Part shown: positions 8,071 through 9,724 of the stretch, one piece after another | How positions within the stretch are numbered: position 1 is the stretch's first letter | Layout: each line of letters begins with the position of its first letter | Source of the DNA: Actinomycetes bacterium | GTDB taxonomy: Bacteria; Actinomycetota; Acidimicrobiia; Acidimicrobiales; Bog-793 | Direction: 5' to 3' | Assembly: GCA_021785095.1 (NCBI GenBank) | Contig: JAJYGM010000017.1 | Location: 1 to 9,724, forward strand | DNA: 9,724 nucleotides | The notes under the pieces: model-generated | The model's database searches: none | What the model was told of the DNA's origin: nothing | What the model saw: the letters and a program-made list of their open reading frames with translations, nothing else | Translations under genes and position numbers: made by a program

Positions 8071-8103
8071 CCCGCGCCATGCGCGGGAACACTTTGGGAA
8101 CAC
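8071..8103. repeat. 7-bp hairpin adjoining an 11-nt-period direct repeat
   Basis: CCCGCGC (8071-8077) and GCGCGGG (8081-8087) form a perfect 7-bp stem with a CAT loop. Overlapping its right arm, GGGAACAC occurs at 8085-8092 and again at 8096-8103, spaced by TTT. The 11-nt period places both copies on one DNA face, as in binding sites for OmpR/PhoB-type response regulators. No promoter or gene is clearly attached to it. Confidence 0.55.
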
Positions 8104-8172
8104 CTCCGTCTTACGGTGAGCGCCGAGGAGACCGACGCCCAGGGAGGTGGCCATGTCGGCGATGCAGACCCG

Positions 8173-8313
8173 GGGGGTGGTCGAGTCAAAGACGGCGAGA
8201 TCGTGACTGCCCGTTCGTGCTACGACACGGCCAGGCTGCGCGCCCAGCTGGGCTGGCCCGGCCAGCCGGCCGGCATCAACCCAGTGCGCGACCCGGCACG
8301 GCGGCAACCTTGA
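8173..8313 (+). pseudogene. Possible C-terminal fragment of a SnoaL-like (NTF2-fold) protein
   Basis: The frame ending at TGA 8311-8313 reads GGGRVKDGEIVTARSCYDTA, then RLRAQLGW. The pattern DGxIvxxRxYYDxxxLxxQLG is typical of the C-terminal strand and helix of SnoaL-like ester cyclase/NTF2 proteins. Upstream of about 8170 the frame loses any such resemblance and no start with a ribosome-binding site is seen, so this is at best a remnant. The assignment comes from remembered family patterns and could be chance. Confidence 0.3.
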
Positions 8314-8404
8314 TGAGTCCACCCCCGATCTCTCAGCCAGGCTGCCGCGGCCGCCGCCGAGGTGGAGCAGTTGCTCGTTCGATGCTGAAAACGTAGAAGA
8401 AAGA

Positions 8405-8413
8405 GAAAGGAAG
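8405..8413 (+). promoter_or_regulatory. Ribosome-binding site of the secreted-protein gene
   Basis: The polypurine run GAAAGGAAG, with AGGA 6 nt before ATG 8418, is the most A-rich patch in the neighbourhood and fixes the start. A weak promoter-like pair TTGCTC (8371-8376) and TAGAAG (8394-8399), spaced 17 nt, lies just upstream, but it would leave only about 12 nt of leader. Confidence 0.6.
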
Positions 8414-8417
8414 AGAG

Positions 8418-8951
8418 ATGTCAAGGCTTCGCTTCTTAGCGGTAGTGCCGCTTGTCGGTGCTCTGTCGGGCGCTCCTCTGCTGGGCGGCGCGGCCGGGGC
8501 GGCGAGCGGGCCGGTGGCCTGCAACGGCACGGGGTCGTTCGGACCGAGCGGACCGGCGACAAGCAGATCGGTGGGCAGCGACGTGATCGTCTCGTTCCCG
8601 TTCGACGGGGTGCACCCCTATTGCCCGGCGCCGGGAGGCGTAGATGACGTTGAGGCGAGCATCGCCGGAACCTTGACCGAAGCGATCACGGCGCAGGGCC
8701 ACTTCGACCTGCAATTCGACGAGACCATGACGCTCCCGGGCGGATCTGGAGCCGACCAATGGCGTGGGGAGGCGTCGGGGACGATATCCAACGGCTTACC
8801 GGTCGTCTCGGTGAGCGAGGTGCGCACAGTCGGAACGGGTACGGGCGAGCTCGCAAACGTGGTCGGCCACGGCTCGTTCCAGATCACCGGATTCGGCGGC
8901 TATGGCCTGGAGTTCTCCGACGAGATCTTCTACCTGTACCCGGGGTTCTGA
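8418..8951 (+). CDS. Small secreted protein of unknown function
   Basis: A 177-residue protein I do not recognise. Residues 1-30 form a clear Sec signal peptide (MSRLRF, hydrophobic core, then GGAAGAAS) with cleavage probably near residue 27-30. The mature part of about 148 residues has no further membrane segment, is rich in Gly, Ser, Thr and Val, and alternates polar and hydrophobic residues as in a beta-sandwich or beta-barrel (IAGTLTEAITAQGHFDLQF; GTGELANVVGHGSFQITGF). Two Cys (35 and 69) could pair. It has a good ribosome-binding site and a clean stop. It stands alone, with degraded sequence on both sides, so a transferred or lineage-specific gene is possible. The repeated Gly-x-Gly patterns near the end recall dirigent/allene-oxide-cyclase-type barrels, but only loosely; no function is claimed. 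Confidence 0.75.
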   Translation: MSRLRFLAVVPLVGALSGAPLLGGAAGAASGPVACNGTGSFGPSGPATSRSVGSDVIVSFPFDGVHPYCPAPGGVDDVEASIAGTLTEAITAQGHFDLQFDETMTLPGGSGADQWRGEASGTISNGLPVVSVSEVRTVGTGTGELANVVGHGSFQITGFGGYGLEFSDEIFYLYPGF

Positions 8952-8999
8952 CTACCTCAGTCGGCGGGAACCAACCTGGCTTGGCGGCGCCTGTCCGTA

Positions 9000-9260
9000 C
9001 GACCGAGAAGGTCTTGCCGTTCGCCGGGATGCCCAGGAACTCTCCGGTCTGCGCTGCGTCCCGGCCCAGGTGAGCTTTGCGGCAACCCAGTCACCGTTTG
9101 CGACGATCTCGTCGATGGTCAGCGTTGTGTCGGGCATGCCGGAACGCGGCGCCATGTTGATCTGCTCAAGTCCCGCCAGGTTGGACGGTGCCGCCGGGGG
9201 GGAGTGGCCAACATCCGGCTCTATGTCCGGGGCGGCATCGGTGGTCCCCCAACGCCGGAT
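9000..9260 (-). pseudogene. Broken SnoaL-like / ester cyclase (NTF2-fold) gene
   Basis: Read on the minus strand from 9260, one frame gives DVGHSPPAAPSNLAGLEQIN, then MPDTTLTIDEIVANGDWVAAKLTWAGTQ. This is the usual order of SnoaL-like proteins: H-S/D-PP, Gly-x-Glu, PD, then an eGD-V-arw-GT strand pair. The frame is lost at about 9048-9051. The adjacent frame continues with TGEFLGIPANGKTFSV (about 9048-9001), the family's next motif (tGeflGipptGk.v). One deletion or a 2-nt insertion therefore breaks the gene. The 5' side ends at a TGA (9261-9263) without a start codon. After about 9000 homology stops, and the C-terminal half is missing. Proteins of this fold are small cyclases, hydrolases or isomerases; this copy cannot make one. 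Confidence 0.6.
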
Positions 9261-9332
9261 TCACGGCGACGGTCACTTCCGATGTGACGGTGATGACCCT
9301 GTAGGCCGTTCACCGGAGATCTACGAGCCGAG

Positions 9333-9376
9333 CACCCCCAACGGGATTCGAACCCGTGTTACCGCCTTGAAAGGGC
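9333..9376 (-). tRNA. Partial tRNA-Glu (TTC), 3' half only; candidate attachment site
   Basis: On the minus strand: GCC, anticodon loop CTTTCAA (anticodon TTC), stem GGCGG, variable TAAC, T-arm ACGGG-TTCGAAT-CCCGT, acceptor strand TGGGGGT and discriminator G, with no encoded CCA. This closely follows the bacterial tRNA-Glu sequence (GCCCTTTCA.GGCGGTAACA.GGGTTCGAATCCC). Upstream of the three GCC bases the match stops: the anticodon stem is not completed (AT faces GG), and no D-arm or 5' acceptor strand (CCCCC) is present in the expected 30-35 nt. It is therefore not a functional tRNA. A 3' half starting at the anticodon stem is the typical core left by tyrosine-recombinase integration into a tRNA gene. 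Confidence 0.8.
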
Positions 9377-9477
9377 ATCCCGGTTCGTCCGGCATGTCCT
9401 CGGAGTTCGCGGCAGTCCCGTTCAGTAGGACATTCGTGGTGGTGGTTCCAGCGGGACGGTCGCCAGGCGCTGCAGTT

Positions 9478-9501
9478 GATTGCCAAACGGATTGCCAACG
9501 G
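9478..9501. repeat. 12-nt tandem direct repeat
   Basis: GATTGCCAAACG is followed directly by GATTGCCAACGG: two 12-nt units sharing the first nine bases. It lies about 100 nt from the tRNA fragment, on the side where an integrated element is predicted. It may be an arm-type integrase or excisionase site, or a chance duplication. Confidence 0.55.
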
Positions 9502-9613
9502 CTGCTCGGCCGCGCACCGGGATGGCGTTCTGAGCCGATAAGGGTCGTTCACCTCGCTCGGACTGTTCGCTAACCCGGCCACTCTGTCGCCTGATCACCT
9601 AGGGTCCGGTGCC

Positions 9614-9724
9614 GTGGACGACGACTCCTTTCTGCGCTTTCGCCATGCACACGCCGCCGACGTCCGATGTTCCCGACTCGGGTGGGAGGTCATCGCAGCT
9701 GTCTGGCAGACGGCTGCCGAAGCG
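9614..9724 (+). CDS. Possible 5' end of an unknown gene, runs off the window
   Basis: GTG 9614 opens a frame of 37 codons without a stop to the right edge (MDDDSFLRFRHAHAADV...). AGGG at 9601-9604 lies 9 nt upstream as a possible ribosome-binding site. I recognise no family in this stub. Minus-strand frames here are also partly open, so coding is uncertain. If real, it would be the first gene inside the element predicted to begin at the tRNA fragment. Confidence 0.25.
   Translation, partial: MDDDSFLRFRHAHAADVRCSRLGWEVIAAVWQTAAEA

Larger units (their letters stand above)
7699..8417. other. Gene-poor interval between PBP and secreted protein
   Basis: No intact gene is supported in these 719 nt. 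ORFs here on both strands are Arg/Pro/Ala-rich, overlap one another and show no recognisable domains, as expected of shadow frames in GC-rich DNA. The interval contains a long-armed inverted repeat with an internal direct duplication just after the PBP stop, a hairpin beside an 11-nt-period direct repeat, and a possible SnoaL-like C-terminal scrap near its right end. Confidence 0.6.
8952..9613. other. Decayed intergenic region with pseudogene, tRNA fragment and repeat
   Basis: No intact gene is supported. The long plus-strand frame that crosses this interval runs antisense to the pseudogene and through the tRNA fragment, so it is a shadow. Contents in order: a broken minus-strand SnoaL-like gene, a tRNA-Glu 3' half, and a 12-nt direct repeat. 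Nothing further is seen in 9502-9613. Confidence 0.65.

Noticed and set aside
7819..8562. Minus-strand frame of 247 codons in the gene-poor interval
   Set aside because: Arg/Pro/Ala-rich, covers the start of the secreted-protein gene on the other strand, and has no ribosome-binding site or domain.
9333..9410. A complete functional tRNA-Glu
   Set aside because: No D-arm or 5' acceptor strand complementary to TGGGGGT is found at the required distance, and the anticodon stem is not completed.
8902..9573. Plus-strand frame of 223 codons over the right part
   Set aside because: Contains the peptide PNGIRTRVTALKG, the usual mistranslation of an antisense tRNA 3' end, and is antisense to the SnoaL-like pseudogene.
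1..9724. CRISPR array, insertion sequence or rRNA
   Set aside because: No regularly spaced repeats with unique spacers, no transposase frame with terminal inverted repeats, and no rRNA signature sequences were seen.

Overview
The window is high-GC DNA with actinobacterial features: GTG starts, tightly packed overlapping genes, a FadD-type acyl-CoA ligase of the mycobacterial FadD17/FadD19 style, a PbpA-like class B penicillin-binding protein, and a polytopic GT-C-like membrane protein of a kind common in Actinobacteria. The exact lineage cannot be fixed from the sequence. An acidimicrobial or other non-mycobacterial actinobacterium is a guess.

Layout. Positions 1-258 hold no gene I can support. 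Positions 259-5764 are a compact block of four genes: a GT-C-like membrane protein (minus), a 14-TM MFS exporter (plus), an acyl-CoA synthetase (minus) and a secreted lysozyme/transglycosylase-like protein (minus). Every junction in this block is an overlap. The first two genes are divergent with their 5' ends overlapping by 12 nt. The exporter and the ligase converge and overlap by 49 nt. The lysozyme-like gene overlaps the start of the ligase by 10 nt, so those two form a minus-strand operon. A 377-bp divergent intergenic region (5765-6141) follows, with candidate promoter elements and a 15-nt tandem duplication. Then comes a stand-alone class B PBP on the plus strand (6142-7698).

From 7699 to the right edge the DNA changes character. 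It is gene-poor and looks decayed. The only convincing gene is a small secreted protein of unknown function (8418-8951). It is flanked by what read as two broken pieces of SnoaL-like (NTF2-fold) genes on opposite strands: a better supported N-terminal and middle part on the minus strand (9000-9260) with a frameshift, and a weaker C-terminal scrap on the plus strand (8173-8313). At 9333-9376 lies the 3' half only of a tRNA-Glu(TTC) gene, minus strand, cut at the anticodon stem. This is the usual footprint of a tyrosine-recombinase element integrated into a tRNA gene. Its orientation predicts that the element lies to the right of 9376 and that the intact tRNA-Glu lies beyond the window. A 12-nt direct repeat at 9478-9501, on the predicted element side, could be an arm-type integrase or excisionase site. 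A possible new ORF starts at 9614 and runs off the edge.

How the genes relate: the divergent pair lysozyme-like protein / class B PBP suggests a cell-wall theme (peptidoglycan cleavage and cross-linking). The GT-C-like protein, the exporter and the acyl-CoA ligase could belong to envelope lipid or glycan metabolism, but nothing in the sequence shows a shared pathway. I see no convincing new multi-gene system. The most informative signals are the tRNA fragment as a likely element boundary and the rearranged region beside it.
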